A DNA stretch of 64,000 bases. Source: Gordonia neofelifaecis NRRL B-59395 (GTDB lineage: Bacteria > Actinomycetota > Actinomycetes > Mycobacteriales > Mycobacteriaceae). The notes beneath the pieces were generated by a model. That model searched no databases. It was given only the letters and a program-made list of their open reading frames with translations, and was not told the DNA's origin. The DNA is taken from positions 1 to 64,000 of the forward strand of contig NZ_AEUD01000021.1 in the NCBI RefSeq assembly GCF_000192435.1. Reading direction: 5' to 3'. The position numbers and the translations under genes are program-made. Positions 1 through 9,552 of this stretch are shown piece after piece (within the stretch, counting starts at the first letter, position 1; each line of letters opens with the position of its first letter).

Positions 1-38
1 CGGCCATGTCGCCGAAACAACGTCCCTGGACATCACAC

Positions 39-1544
39 CTAGGCCACTGCCGATGCGGCTTCCGGCTCCTGCTCCACACCGATCGGTCTGCGCACGTTGA
101 TCAGCAGCGCCGCTTCGATCGCGACCAGCACCAGGATGGCCGCCGCGAAGTAGAACCCCACCGTCTCGCCGTGTACCAGCGCCGAGATCTTCATGTCCGC
201 GACGTCTGCGGGTCCGTGGATGTCTCCCCGATGATCGGTGACATACCGGGCGGCGGCGTTCGCGGCGATCGTGTTCAAGAGTGCGGTGCCGACCGCCCCG
301 CCGACCTGCTGGGACGTGTTCACCATCGCGGACGCGATGCCGGCATCGCGCGGCTCGACTCCGTGCGTGGCCAGATTGATCGTCGTCATGAACACCGTTC
401 CCATACCGGCGCCGAGCAGCAGAAGACCCGGGAAGATCACCGACCAGTACCGCGTCGAGTCGGGCGACACCTGACTCAGGAAGAGCATTCCGGTGGCCCC
501 GACGAGGGCCCCCGGAACGATGAGCATGCGCGGTGGCACGCGGGTGATGAGTCGCGTAGCGATCTGGGTCGAGCCGATCAGCATGCCGAACACCATCGGC
601 AAGAAGGCGAATCCGGCGCTGAGCGGCGAGTAGTGGTGCGCGTCTTGCATATACAGCGTGAGAAACAGGAACGACCCGAACATCGCGATCGTCGCCAGGC
701 CCACGCTCAGATAGGCACCGCCGCGTGCCCGGTCGGTGACGACGCGGAGAGGCAGGAGCGGGTGCCGCGAGCGCGTCTGCCAGAACACGAAGGCGGCCAG
801 GAACACCACCGATGCGACAAGACAGACGATGGTGCCGGTGTCGCCCCACCCCTTCTCCGCCGCACGGCTGAACCCGTACACGACCAGCGCGAGGCCCACT
901 CCGGCCAGTACGACGCCCAGGAAGTCGAGCTTGACCGCCTGTCCACCGATCCTCGGCGGTTCCTTGATCTCGAAGATCGCACCGAGCAGGGCCACGGCTG
1001 CGATGGCGACGTTGATGTACATCGTCCAGCGCCAGTCGAGCACCTGAGTCAGAAACCCGCCGAGGATCAGGCCGAGTGCGGCACCGCCGCCGGCGATCGC
1101 ACCGAAGATGCCGAACGCCTTCGCTCGTTCGGCCGGCGCCGTGAACATCACGGTCAGCAGTGAAAGCGCCGCGGGCGCGAGGAGAGCGCCGAACGCGCCC
1201 TGCAATGCCCTCGCACCGAACAGCATCTCCTGATTCACCGCCGCACCGCCGAGCGCGGAGGCCGCGGCGAATCCGACGAGTCCGACCATGAGTGCCCGGC
1301 GCCGGCCCCACATGTCGGCGATACGACCGCCGAAGAGCAGCAGACCACCGAACGCCAGCGCGTACGCGGTGATGACCCACTGCTGATTGGCGTCGCTGAT
1401 CCCGAGCTCTTCCTTCGCATTGGGCAGCGCGATGTTGACGACGGTTCCGTCGAGTACGACCATCAGCTGCGCGAGACAGATGAAGACGAGAGCGTTCCAG
1501 CGCCGCGGATCGAGGCCGGTGGGCGGTTCAACTGCGGAAGACAT
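39..1544 (-). CDS. MFS drug exporter, DHA2 (EmrB/QacA) family
   Basis: A 501-residue proton-driven exporter of the 14-helix DHA2 branch of the major facilitator superfamily, acting in the cytoplasmic membrane. Seen: the helix-1 motif LDGTVVNIALP (residues 31-41), characteristic of DHA2 proteins; a motif-A-like loop GGRIADMWGRRRA near residues 72-84; and alternating hydrophobic segments to the C terminus. The helix-5 stretch AGGGAALGLILGG lacks the GP of the classic antiporter motif. I chose the ATG at 1544; a TTG immediately upstream is in frame but less likely. No regulator lies beside it and the substrate cannot be read from sequence. The family call is secure, a drug role is inference. Confidence 0.9.
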   Translation of the reverse strand: MSSAVEPPTGLDPRRWNALVFICLAQLMVVLDGTVVNIALPNAKEELGISDANQQWVITAYALAFGGLLLFGGRIADMWGRRRALMVGLVGFAAASALGGAAVNQEMLFGARALQGAFGALLAPAALSLLTVMFTAPAERAKAFGIFGAIAGGGAALGLILGGFLTQVLDWRWTMYINVAIAAVALLGAIFEIKEPPRIGGQAVKLDFLGVVLAGVGLALVVYGFSRAAEKGWGDTGTIVCLVASVVFLAAFVFWQTRSRHPLLPLRVVTDRARGGAYLSVGLATIAMFGSFLFLTLYMQDAHHYSPLSAGFAFLPMVFGMLIGSTQIATRLITRVPPRMLIVPGALVGATGMLFLSQVSPDSTRYWSVIFPGLLLLGAGMGTVFMTTINLATHGVEPRDAGIASAMVNTSQQVGGAVGTALLNTIAANAAARYVTDHRGDIHGPADVADMKISALVHGETVGFYFAAAILVLVAIEAALLINVRRPIGVEQEPEAASAVA

Positions 1545-1635
1545 CAATGGTCGCTCGATTCACTTGTCGGCACCGTGCAGTCCTTCATCAAGGCTAGCCA
1601 TCGACCGCCTCCGGCGACAGACCTCGAGCGAAGGA

Positions 1636-2412
1636 TCAACCCACGTCCGGTTCGCGCGCGCGAACGATCTGCTCCTTGATCTCCCGATATCCGGCGACTC
1701 GCGCCATCACTCGATCCGCGGCCGATTCCGGCTGACCGCCCGCCGGTGCGTTCTCGGTGCCGTAGAGCATCCCCGTCAACTCACGGTGGAGCCGATCCCG
1801 CTCGTCGGCCGTGCGGGCCTCGTCGCGTTCGCGCTGGATCGATTCGTCGATCCGTCTGGCCTCCTCGGCGCACCGGACGATCAGCTGTGCTCGCGCGGTG
1901 GCAGCCGCCTCGAGCCGGGTCGCGGCCTCCCGCGCTTCGGCGAGCAGCCGCCGATCGTCGTCGTTGGGTTCGTCGAGTCTGCCGAGCTCACCGGCGACTC
2001 GCCGCAAGGACCGCACCCGCTCGAAGGATGCGACGATCTGGTCGATGTCCGCGGTGAAGTCGACGTCGCCGAGCCACCCCACGAGCGCCGCTTCGGATTC
2101 GGCGACCTCCCGGGCCGCGGCCAGCGACTCCTCCACGCACTGAGAATTCGCCGCGCCGAGCGTCTCTACGCGCTGCTGTCTGACCGCAGCCTCCTGGCGC
2201 ACCCGGTGCTCCTCCATCTCGGCGCGGCGCGACGCCCGCCTGTTGGTCCACGCACGGTGCAGTCCGACGCCGATCCACACGAGGACCGCGAGGCCGGCGA
2301 TGACGCCGATGGCGATCCAGACGGCCTTCGGGATCATCGCGATCACGCCGACAACGAGGACGACGCCGACGATTCCCAGGCATCCGCTGTTGGACTCTTT
2401 CCCTTGCGCCAT
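1636..2412 (-). CDS. Hypothetical membrane protein with coiled-coil tail
   Basis: Not a family I recognise. The 258-residue product has a short polar start, two adjacent hydrophobic segments (about residues 11-28 and 31-50) and a long charged Arg/Glu/Ala-rich tail that should be helical or coiled coil and cytoplasmic. It ends about 90 nt upstream of the exporter start on the same strand, so co-transcription is possible but not shown. I start at the ATG at 2412; a TTG 26 codons upstream is in frame but would add an amphipathic leader without a clear ribosome site. The function is unknown. Confidence 0.6.
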   Translation of the reverse strand: MAQGKESNSGCLGIVGVVLVVGVIAMIPKAVWIAIGVIAGLAVLVWIGVGLHRAWTNRRASRRAEMEEHRVRQEAAVRQQRVETLGAANSQCVEESLAAAREVAESEAALVGWLGDVDFTADIDQIVASFERVRSLRRVAGELGRLDEPNDDDRRLLAEAREAATRLEAAATARAQLIVRCAEEARRIDESIQRERDEARTADERDRLHRELTGMLYGTENAPAGGQPESAADRVMARVAGYREIKEQIVRAREPDVG

Positions 2413-2522
2413 TGCACGCTCCAGCCACTTCAGTTCCCGCGCAACCTCGTGCGCGGCGAGTGACCGGAGCGTAGACCGGGGTACTGACAATTCCGGCGAA
2501 GCGCCGGATTGCGTGGCCTGAA

Positions 2523-3455
2523 CTACCCGACGGGCGCCGACAGTCCGAACTCCACCGTTCCGTCGGACCGGACGTCATAGATCTCGACGCCCTCGGCGAC
2601 GTTGGCCTGGTCGGCGCCGGTCGCTACGGCGATCTTCGAGCTCGCATTGCGCATCAGATCGAGGACGAGCTCGACCGCCTCGGCGGGCGAGAAGTGCGCC
2701 CGGACATCGTCGAACACTGCGTCGTCGATGTGCCCGGGCTGCCAGATCATCGCGTCCGCCAGCGCCAGCGCCGCCCGCTGCCGCGGATCCAGCGTGCTGT
2801 CCTCGTAATGGTCGATCTCGTCGAACGTGCTCTCGTCGACGCCCGCCGTCAGCGCCGAGCGACTCCGGAGCGACTTGCAGATCCGGCAGTTGTGCTGCCG
2901 GGCCTCGCGCAGCCGCACCAGTTCTGTCGTCACCGGATCGACCTCGCGCAGCCGCGCGACGCTCCGCATGAACGCGTCCACGCGATCCCACGCGTCGACG
3001 GCCGAGTCATCCCACCGGTCAGGCACCGGCCAGCCGTCTACCGGCGCCCCGAACAGCCGATCCAGCGCGCGGCGGGTCCTCGGCGTCCAGTCCGCGACGT
3101 AGATCATCGCCATGACCGCGCCGAGGTCGGTGCCGAACGCTGCGACGACGTCCCTCCGGGCAGCGTCGTCGATCACCGAGACGTCAACGGTGAACTGGCC
3201 CGCGAACTCGGTCAGCAGTTCGTCCACCGCACCGGACGTGTCCCGCTGCTGCCGTCCCCGCGGAGACGGCAGAGCATCGAGTCCGAGGGTGTCCGCGCAT
3301 ACGGTTCTCACCAGCTCCGTGAGATCGCCGCCCACGAGGGACGGCGCGAGCGCGACAAGTGATTCCAGTCCGCGCACCGCCTCCGGTGCGTATCGGAGCA
3401 GCGCCTCGTCGGCATGGAGGCCGGACCAATCGTCCAGTCGTTCCGTCACAGTCAT
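2523..3455 (-). CDS. Carboxymuconolactone decarboxylase/AhpD-like protein
   Basis: A 310-residue member of the CMD/AhpD-like superfamily, whose members act as thiol peroxidases, disulphide carriers or decarboxylases. The core is at about residues 160-270 with a CxxC in the context REARQHNCRICKSLRS. The His that normally follows the second Cys by four residues is Arg here, so AhpD-type peroxidase chemistry is doubtful. It lies last in a minus-strand run SDR, LLM flavoprotein, CMD, 70 nt after the LLM stop. Start: GTG and ATG are adjacent (3458 and 3455); a GGGAAGGG stretch just upstream fits the ATG better. The substrate is unknown. Confidence 0.75.
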   Translation of the reverse strand: MTVTERLDDWSGLHADEALLRYAPEAVRGLESLVALAPSLVGGDLTELVRTVCADTLGLDALPSPRGRQQRDTSGAVDELLTEFAGQFTVDVSVIDDAARRDVVAAFGTDLGAVMAMIYVADWTPRTRRALDRLFGAPVDGWPVPDRWDDSAVDAWDRVDAFMRSVARLREVDPVTTELVRLREARQHNCRICKSLRSRSALTAGVDESTFDEIDHYEDSTLDPRQRAALALADAMIWQPGHIDDAVFDDVRAHFSPAEAVELVLDLMRNASSKIAVATGADQANVAEGVEIYDVRSDGTVEFGLSAPVG

Positions 3456-3525
3456 CACGCCCTTCCCATCCGACGATCACCGTCCCATATGCGGCGACGA
3501 CCGCGCGGACGAAAAAGGCGATCGG

Positions 3526-4548
3526 TCAGGCGAGCATCTCCTTGACCAGCGGCACCACCTGCTCGCCGTACAACCGGATCGACTCGAGTTGATCGGCGTG
3601 CTGCACGGGCTGGTCGTACTTCAAGTCGAATCGGTTCACATTCAACGCGCGGACGGTGTGCGCGATCTTGTTCGCGACCGTCTCCGGCGAGCCGACGTAC
3701 AGGGATCCGGACTCGATCTCACGGTCGAAGTCGCCGACGGCGGGCGGCGGCCAACCGCGCTCTCGACCCATCCGCTCACGCATCTCGAACCACCCCTTGC
3801 GGACGAGATCCTTTGCCGCGGCGTCACTTTCGGCGACGAGTCCGGGCGAGTGCACCGCGACCGGACGGCGCGGCACGCCGAACTCGTCCTGCGCCCGCTC
3901 GAACAGATCGACGTACGGCGCGAAACGCTCGGCCGGGCCGCCGATGATCGCGAGGAAGAGGCCGAAGCCGTGACGAGCGGTCCGCACCACCGACTCGGGG
4001 CTGCCGCCCACGCCCACCCAGGCGGTGAGACCACCGGCCGTCGTGGGGAAGACGCTCTGCCGGGTGAGCGCGGCGCGAGTGCTGCCGTCCCAGGTGACCG
4101 GCTCCTCCTTCAGGAGTTCGGCCAGCAGTGCGAGCTTCTCCTCGAAGAGCACCTCGTAGTCGGCGAGGTCGTAGCCGAACAGCGGGAACGATTCAGTGAA
4201 AGAGCCTCGGCCCGCGACGATCTCGGCCCGGCCGTTCGACACCGCGTCCAGGGTCGCGAAACGCTCGAAGACGCGCACCGGATCGTCGGAGCTGAGCACC
4301 GTCACCGCGGAGCCCAGACGAATTCGCTCGGTTCGTGCGGCGATGGCTGCGAGCACCATCTCCGGGCTCGATACGGCGAAGTCGGGCCGGTGGTGCTCCC
4401 CCACGCCGAAGAAGTCGAGGCCCGTCTCATCAGCGACGACCGCGTCCTCCACCAGGTCGCGGATCACCTGCGGGTGCGGCACGGGCCGACCGTCCGCGTC
4501 GCGCGTGACGCCGCCGAAGGTGTCCAGTCCGAATTCGATCTCGTTCAC
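3526..4548 (-). CDS. LLM-class flavin-dependent oxidoreductase
   Basis: A 340-residue luciferase-like monooxygenase or reductase (TIM barrel binding FMN or F420). Visible family marks: an N-terminal strand EIEFGLDTFGG, the GVGEHHRPDFAVSSP loop, the RIRLGSAVTVL strand, and a C-terminal GSPETVANKI helix seen across the family. The reading frame stays open far upstream, but homology begins at the GTG at 4548, which has a GAGCGG ribosome-site-like stretch just before it. It sits between a mycofactocin-type SDR and a CMD-like protein on the same strand, so a three-gene oxidative pathway is plausible. I cannot tell F420 from FMN dependence or name the substrate. Confidence 0.85.
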   Translation of the reverse strand: MNEIEFGLDTFGGVTRDADGRPVPHPQVIRDLVEDAVVADETGLDFFGVGEHHRPDFAVSSPEMVLAAIAARTERIRLGSAVTVLSSDDPVRVFERFATLDAVSNGRAEIVAGRGSFTESFPLFGYDLADYEVLFEEKLALLAELLKEEPVTWDGSTRAALTRQSVFPTTAGGLTAWVGVGGSPESVVRTARHGFGLFLAIIGGPAERFAPYVDLFERAQDEFGVPRRPVAVHSPGLVAESDAAAKDLVRKGWFEMRERMGRERGWPPPAVGDFDREIESGSLYVGSPETVANKIAHTVRALNVNRFDLKYDQPVQHADQLESIRLYGEQVVPLVKEMLA

Positions 4549-4602
4549 GTACCGCTCAACAGACCGGTGAGCGCGTTGATTCCCGTCGGTGCCCCGCGGG
4601 TC

Positions 4603-4673
4603 CACATCCGCGCAGTCCGCCGACAGACGCGTTGTCCCGGACGACGCGTTCAGCGGTGGACTACGCGGATGTG
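4603..4673. repeat. 16-bp inverted repeat between SDR and LLM genes
   Basis: The arm CACATCCGCGCAGTCC (4603-4618) is matched in reverse complement by GGACTACGCGGATGTG (4658-4673), 15 of 16 positions, around a 39-nt loop. It lies within the 131-nt gap between the SDR stop and the LLM start. The RNA could fold into a strong hairpin acting as a processing site, partial terminator or attenuator. No T-run follows, so a simple terminator is not the obvious reading. Confidence 0.55.
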
Positions 4674-4679
4674 CAGACC

Positions 4680-5516
4680 TCAGGCGGTCACGCGGGCGGC
4701 GGCGCCGGCGTCGACCGGCATGACGGTGCCGGTGATGTGGGCGCTCGCCTCCGCCGTGAGGAACAGCACCGCGCGGGTGACCTCCTCGGGCTCGAGGAAG
4801 GCGACCGGTTGCCCGTGCAGCATCTGCATCACCGGCTCCACATCCTCTCGGGTCGGCGACTCCAGGTCGGGTCGGACGAGCTTGTACAGCGAATCGTTGT
4901 GCACCATCGGCGTCGAGATGTTGCCCGGCGCAATGGCGTTGACGGTGATGCCGTGCGGAGCCAGGTCGAGCGCAGCGCTCTTCGTCATGCCGATCACGCC
5001 CCACTTGGCGGCACCGTAGGCGGCCTGGCCGGGTGCAGCACTGCGGCCCAGCATCGACGAGATCGTGACGATCCGGCCGTACCCGCGCTCGATCATCCCC
5101 GGCGCGACGGCGGCGACCGTATGGAAGACACCGGTCAGGTTGCTTCCGATCACTTCCTCCCACTGGCTGCTGGGGAGGTTGTCGATGGTGCCGTTCGCGG
5201 ACACGCCGGCGTTCGCGATGGCGATGTCGATCCGGCCGAACTCCGCCTCGGCCCGGGCGACCAGCGCTTCGACCGCCGCACGATCCGCGGTGTTCGCCTT
5301 GACCGCGATGCATCGACGACCGGTGGCCTCGACGAGTCGCACTGTCTCCGCGAGATCCTCTGCGGTGCCCAGCGGGTACGCGACGTCGTCGCTGTCCTCG
5401 CAGCGGTCGCACAGCACGATGTCGGCGCCGCGCTCGGCGAATGCGACGGCGTGCGTCCGCCCCTGCCCCCGTGCACCGCCGGTGATCAGTACTACGCGGT
5501 CTGTGAAGTCATCCAT
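4680..5516 (-). CDS. Mycofactocin-coupled SDR family oxidoreductase
   Basis: A 278-residue short-chain dehydrogenase/reductase. The nucleotide-binding segment TGGARGQGRTHA (residues 12-23) is the GARGQGRxHA signature of the mycofactocin-coupled SDR group, in which NAD stays bound and mycofactocin re-oxidises it. The insert after strand 2 (DRCEDSDDVAYPLGTAEDL) and the late PDLESPTREDVEP segment also fit that group. The catalytic Ser (TISSM), Tyr and Lys (AAYGAAK) are present. AAGGAG lies 5 nt before the ATG. It heads a minus-strand run with an LLM flavoprotein and a CMD-like protein, suggesting oxidation of an alcohol, terpene or lactone. No mycofactocin biosynthesis genes occur in this window; the substrate is unknown. 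Confidence 0.85.
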   Translation of the reverse strand: MDDFTDRVVLITGGARGQGRTHAVAFAERGADIVLCDRCEDSDDVAYPLGTAEDLAETVRLVEATGRRCIAVKANTADRAAVEALVARAEAEFGRIDIAIANAGVSANGTIDNLPSSQWEEVIGSNLTGVFHTVAAVAPGMIERGYGRIVTISSMLGRSAAPGQAAYGAAKWGVIGMTKSAALDLAPHGITVNAIAPGNISTPMVHNDSLYKLVRPDLESPTREDVEPVMQMLHGQPVAFLEPEEVTRAVLFLTAEASAHITGTVMPVDAGAAARVTA

Positions 5517-5533
5517 GCCATCTCCTTCTGCCC

Positions 5534-5547
5534 AGGGCTTGAGCCCT
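5534..5547. promoter_or_regulatory. Candidate operator: palindrome upstream of the SDR gene
   Basis: The perfect palindrome AGGGCTTGAGCCCT lies 18 nt upstream of the SDR start codon, just beyond its ribosome site. It could be a repressor site or a small hairpin in the 5' leader of the SDR-LLM-CMD transcript. No regulator gene is adjacent, so the binding protein is unknown. Confidence 0.35.
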
Positions 5548-5708
5548 TATTCGTGGTCAATCGCCGAGTCCACCGTCCGGACGGCATGCCAGAGACATGC
5601 AGACGAGATGTCCGATGACGGATATGACGTACGCAACACTGTGCCGGACGAAACTTCCACTGCACATGACCGCTGGGCGGGATGTCGCGATGCCGCTACC
5701 GTGAGGAC

Positions 5709-6173
5709 ATGCCGACACCGCGAGTGAGCATCGACAAGCAGACCCCGGCCGCATACAAGGCGCTCATCGCCGTCAGCACCGAGGTCGCGGTCGCCGCCGA
5801 GACCGCCGGACTTCCCCGATCGGTGATGGAGCTGGTGAACATGCACTGCTCCCAGATCAACGGATGCGCCTTCTGTCTGAGTCTGCATCGGGAGGCCGCC
5901 GGCGCGGCGGGTGTCACCGATCAGCAACTCGCCGTACTGCCCGCCTGGCGCGACGCTCCCTCCCTGTACACCGACGAGATGCGCGCCGCGCTCGAGATCG
6001 CGGAGATGGTGACCCGCCTCCCCGATCACGACACAGCCGACTGCGCTTACGAGCGCGCCGCAGACGTCCTGGACGCCGACCAGATCTCGGCCGTGATCTG
6101 GGGAGCGACGGCGATCAACGCCTTCAATCGCGTGTCGATTCTGAGTCGATACAACGTGCACCCGCGCCCTTGA
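5709..6173 (+). CDS. AhpD-like carboxymuconolactone decarboxylase family protein
   Basis: A 154-residue compact AhpD-like protein, probably an alkylhydroperoxidase or thiol peroxidase in the cytoplasm. The full catalytic signature is visible: Glu41, then CAFC (Cys53, Cys56) and His60 in the context HCSQINGCAFCLSLH. Unlike the larger family member at 2523-3455, all the expected redox residues are present. It is transcribed divergently from the SDR operon. The ATG at 5709 is preceded by a close GAGG; an in-frame upstream start would add nine unconserved residues. The physiological reductant is not evident. Confidence 0.85.
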   Translation: MPTPRVSIDKQTPAAYKALIAVSTEVAVAAETAGLPRSVMELVNMHCSQINGCAFCLSLHREAAGAAGVTDQQLAVLPAWRDAPSLYTDEMRAALEIAEMVTRLPDHDTADCAYERAADVLDADQISAVIWGATAINAFNRVSILSRYNVHPRP

Positions 6174-6209
6174 CGAGCCGGAAGAACGCGACCCGCCCCG
6201 CAGCGCCTC

Positions 6210-6240
6210 TTGGTGAAGATTAAGCGACACCGCCTATCCT
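6210..6240 (+). promoter_or_regulatory. Candidate promoter of the emb operon (leaderless)
   Basis: A -35-like TTGGTG (6210-6215) and a -10-like TATCCT (6235-6240) lie 19 nt apart. A start 7-9 nt after the -10 box would fall at 6247-6249, on the A of the first emb ATG, implying a leaderless mRNA. No ribosome site precedes that ATG, which agrees. The boxes are imperfect and the spacer is long. Confidence 0.35.
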
Positions 6241-6248
6241 CACTCTCG

Positions 6249-9200
6249 ATGAGTACTTCACAGAGTGCGGCGGCGCGGAGGGTGTCGGCGCGGGGACTCG
6301 CCGTGATCGCATCGGTCGCGGGGCTGATCGCCCTGGCTGCGGCGATCGCGACGCCGTTCCTGCCGGTCGACGAACAGTCGTCGTCGTTCGACTGGCCGCG
6401 CGGACAGGACCTCTCGGCGGACAACGCGTCAGTCACCTCGCCCCTGGTGACCCAGACCGCGCGCGGACTGGAAGTGACGATCAGCTGCCGCCTTCTGCAC
6501 GACGCGGGCGCCCGGAACGCGAACACGGTGATCGTCGCCACCGCGCCCGTGACGGCGCCTCGCGACATCCGGAACACCGCGCTGGCCATCACCTCCGGAC
6601 CGGGTGGCGCATCGGTCTCCGTCCGCAATTCGGTGCTGACCACCGCTGACCGCGCCGCGCTGGAGAAGTGCTCCGAACTCAAGTTCTGGGCGACCGATGC
6701 CGATCTCGGCGCCGAGTTCGTCGGCGCGCTCCCACCGGCTCGGGGCGATCCGGTCGACCGTCCGACAGTCGCAGGCGTGTTCACCGATCTCACCCGGGAC
6801 CAGGTCGAGCGGGCACAGCCGGGCCTCACCGCGCATGTCGACGTCGACAACGCCTTCGACGTCTCCCGGACGTGGATCAAGACGGCCGTGATCGTGATCG
6901 GCGTCATCGCCGCAATCATCGCGCTGGTCGCACTCGCCCGTCTCGATGCGGTGTCCCGATTCCGTGGGCCGGCCGTCCGGCGGCGCCGATTCCCCGGACT
7001 TCTGGTTCCGCGCCTCACCGACCTCGCCGTCACGGCGGCTCTTGTCGTCTGGCATTTCCTCGGCGCGGGCACCTCCGACGACGGCTACGTCATGGTCATG
7101 GGTCGCAACGCGACCGACGCGGGCTATCTCTCCGACTACTACCGCTACTTCGGCGTTCCCGAAGCTCCCTTCGACTGGTACTACTCGTTCCTCTCGCACT
7201 GGGCGACGATCAGCTCGGCAGGCGTCTGGATGCGTCTGCCCGCCCTGATCGCCGGACTCGTGTCCTGGTTCATTCTCAGCCGCGTGATCCTGCCGCGGCT
7301 GGGCTCGGCGGTCCGGTCGTCTCAGTGGGCGATGTTCAGCGGCGCCGCGGTCTTCGTCGCGTTCTGGGTCGCGTTCTGCAGCGGCCTGCGCACCGAGCCG
7401 ATCATCGTCGTCGGCTCGCTCATCACCTGGTGGCTCGTCGAGACCGCGATCGCTACACGTCGGCTCCTGCCCGCCGCGCTCGCCACGTTCACCGCGCTCA
7501 TCACCCTTGCGGCCGCGCCTCAGGGCGTGATCGCCGTGGCCGTGCTGATCGTCGGTTCGCGCCCGATGCTGCGCATCGTCCGGACGCTCCGCAGCCAGTA
7601 CGGGCTGCTCCCGTTGTTCGCTCCCCTGGCCGCCTCGGTGTCGCTGGTCGCCTTCATCGTGTTCCGCACCCAGACCTTCGGCGGCGTCGTCGAAGCCGTC
7701 CGTGTCCGCTATATCGTCGGACCGACCCTCTCCTGGTACCAGGAGCTGATGCGCTACTACTTCCTGACGCTCGGCACCCCCGACGGTGCTCTCGCACGAC
7801 GGATTCCGGTGCTGATCCTGATCGTCTCCCTCGGCCTGATCGTCGCGGTCATGCTTCGACGAGGCCGTCTCTCCGGATTCGCGCGCGGCCCGATCTGGCG
7901 CCTGGTCGGCTCGGTGCTCGTCACCATCGGTCTGCTGTCGTTCGTCCCGATGAAGTGGACGGTGCAGTTCGGCGTCTTCGCCGGTGTGGCAGCGGCCTGC
8001 GCCGCGGTCGCGACGGCCGTCGTGATCCGGGTCGGGGCACGGTCGCCGCGCGTCCTGTGGTCGTACGTCACCGTCCTGCTCGGTGCCTGCGCCATCGCCA
8101 CCGCGGGCGACAACGCCTGGGGCTGGGCTTACGACTACGGCATTCCGTGGTTCGACAAGGCGCCGGTCCTCGCCGGGCACCCGGTCTCCACGCTGTTCCT
8201 CGTCCTGACGGGCATCTCGTTCCTGATCCTGGTGTGGGTCAGCATCCGGCCCCACGACGCACGACCGCCCGCCCCCGCAGCCCTGCGCCGACGTCGGATT
8301 CTCGCGGCGCTGCCCGTCCTGGTGATCGCCGCCGCGCTCGTGCTCGCCGAGTTCGCACTCTTCGGCAAGGCCGCGATCAACCGATCCGACACCTACACCG
8401 CGCTCAGCGCGAACGCCCGTGCCCTGACCGGCAACACCTGCGGGATGGCCGATCGTGTTCTCGTGGAGCCGAACCCGAACACCGGAACGCTCAGTCCGAT
8501 CGGCACGGACGACGCCTCGAAGGCTCTCGCGGGCGAGTCGACCGGCTTCACCCCCGACGGCGTGGCAGGCGATTTGAGTCCGGAGCCGATCCGCCTCGGC
8601 GCAGGCACCATTCGGACCGCGACGCCCGGGCGGTCGTACTCGGGTGAGGGCGCCCCCGAGGGCACCACCGGCGGCACCGGCCCCAAGACGATCAACGGGT
8701 CGACCGTCGCTCTTCCGGACGCTGTTCGGCTCCCGGTGTCGGGTCCGAGTCGCAACGTACGGTGCCTCCGTGGAACAGGACAGCTACGGCTACGACAACG
8801 GCACCGCGAAGCTCACCACCGGCTGGTACCGACTCCCCGACCGCACCGCCTCGCCGATCATCGTGATCAGTGCGGCGGGTTCGATCTTCTCGATCGGCCA
8901 GGACGGCGCTCCGACCGCAGGCCGCGATCTGCACGTCGAGTTCGGGATCGACGCGGGCGGCGAGTTCCAGCCCGTCGGGGCTCCGGTGGTCCCGATCGAC
9001 CCGGGACCCGACCATCCGAATCGGCCCTGGCGCAACCTTCGGATCCCGATGACGGCGGTCCCGGCGAAGGCCACGGCGATGCGCATCGTCGCCGTCGACT
9101 CGAATCTCAGCCCCGACGAGTGGCTGGCCGTCACGCCGCCACGCGCACCGCACTTGAAGACCCTGCAGTCGGTGGTCGGCAGCGAGTCGCCGGTACTGCT

Positions 9201-9552
9201 GGACCTCTCGGTCGGGAGCCAGTTCCCCTGCCAGCAGCCGATCACCGCGCGCGACGGCGTCTACAACGTTCCGCAGTGGCGGATCACGCCCGACCGTGCG
9301 ACGACGTTCTCGAAGTCGAAGAGCTGGCAGGCCACGTCGGCGGGCGGCATCCTCGCGGTCTCGGAGTCCCTGACCGCGCCGTCGACGGTGGCCACGTACT
9401 TGGAGAACGACTGGTATCGAGACTGGGGCAATCTGTTGAAACTCGAGCCGTTGGTGCCCGGCGCGCCCGCCGCGCGTCTGAACACCGCAACGGTCCGACA
9501 GCCCGGCTGGCGCAACCCCAGCACCATCGTGGCGGGAGGCACCGATGACTGA
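6249..9552 (+). pseudogene. EmbA-like arabinosyltransferase, frameshifted near 8716-8755
   Basis: GT53 arabinosyltransferase that would transfer arabinofuranose from decaprenyl-phosphoarabinose to cell-wall arabinan. The N-terminal frame has the first membrane helix, the catalytic loop DDGYVMVMGRN, the EAPFDWYYSFLSHW and GLRTEP motifs and many helices, all EmbA-like. After NGSTVALP the family match moves to the +1 frame, which carries the C-terminal carbohydrate-binding domain (TYGASVEQDSYGYDNG, then WRNLRIPM and WYRDWGNL) to the TGA at 9550-9552. The first frame stays open to 9548, so an uncorrected product would be full-sized with about 270 wrong C-terminal residues. A base-call error and a genuine mutation are both possible. 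The end overlaps the next emb gene by 8 nt. Confidence 0.8.

Noticed and set aside
3112-5019. Long plus-strand frame opposite the CMD, LLM and SDR genes
   Set aside because: It crosses three genes with strong family matches on the minus strand and two intergenic gaps; the translation shows no domain.
6429-8255. Long antisense frame opposite the first emb gene (about 600 codons, minus strand)
   Set aside because: Asp/Arg/Glu-rich low-complexity translation with no family signal; the plus strand is clearly Emb.
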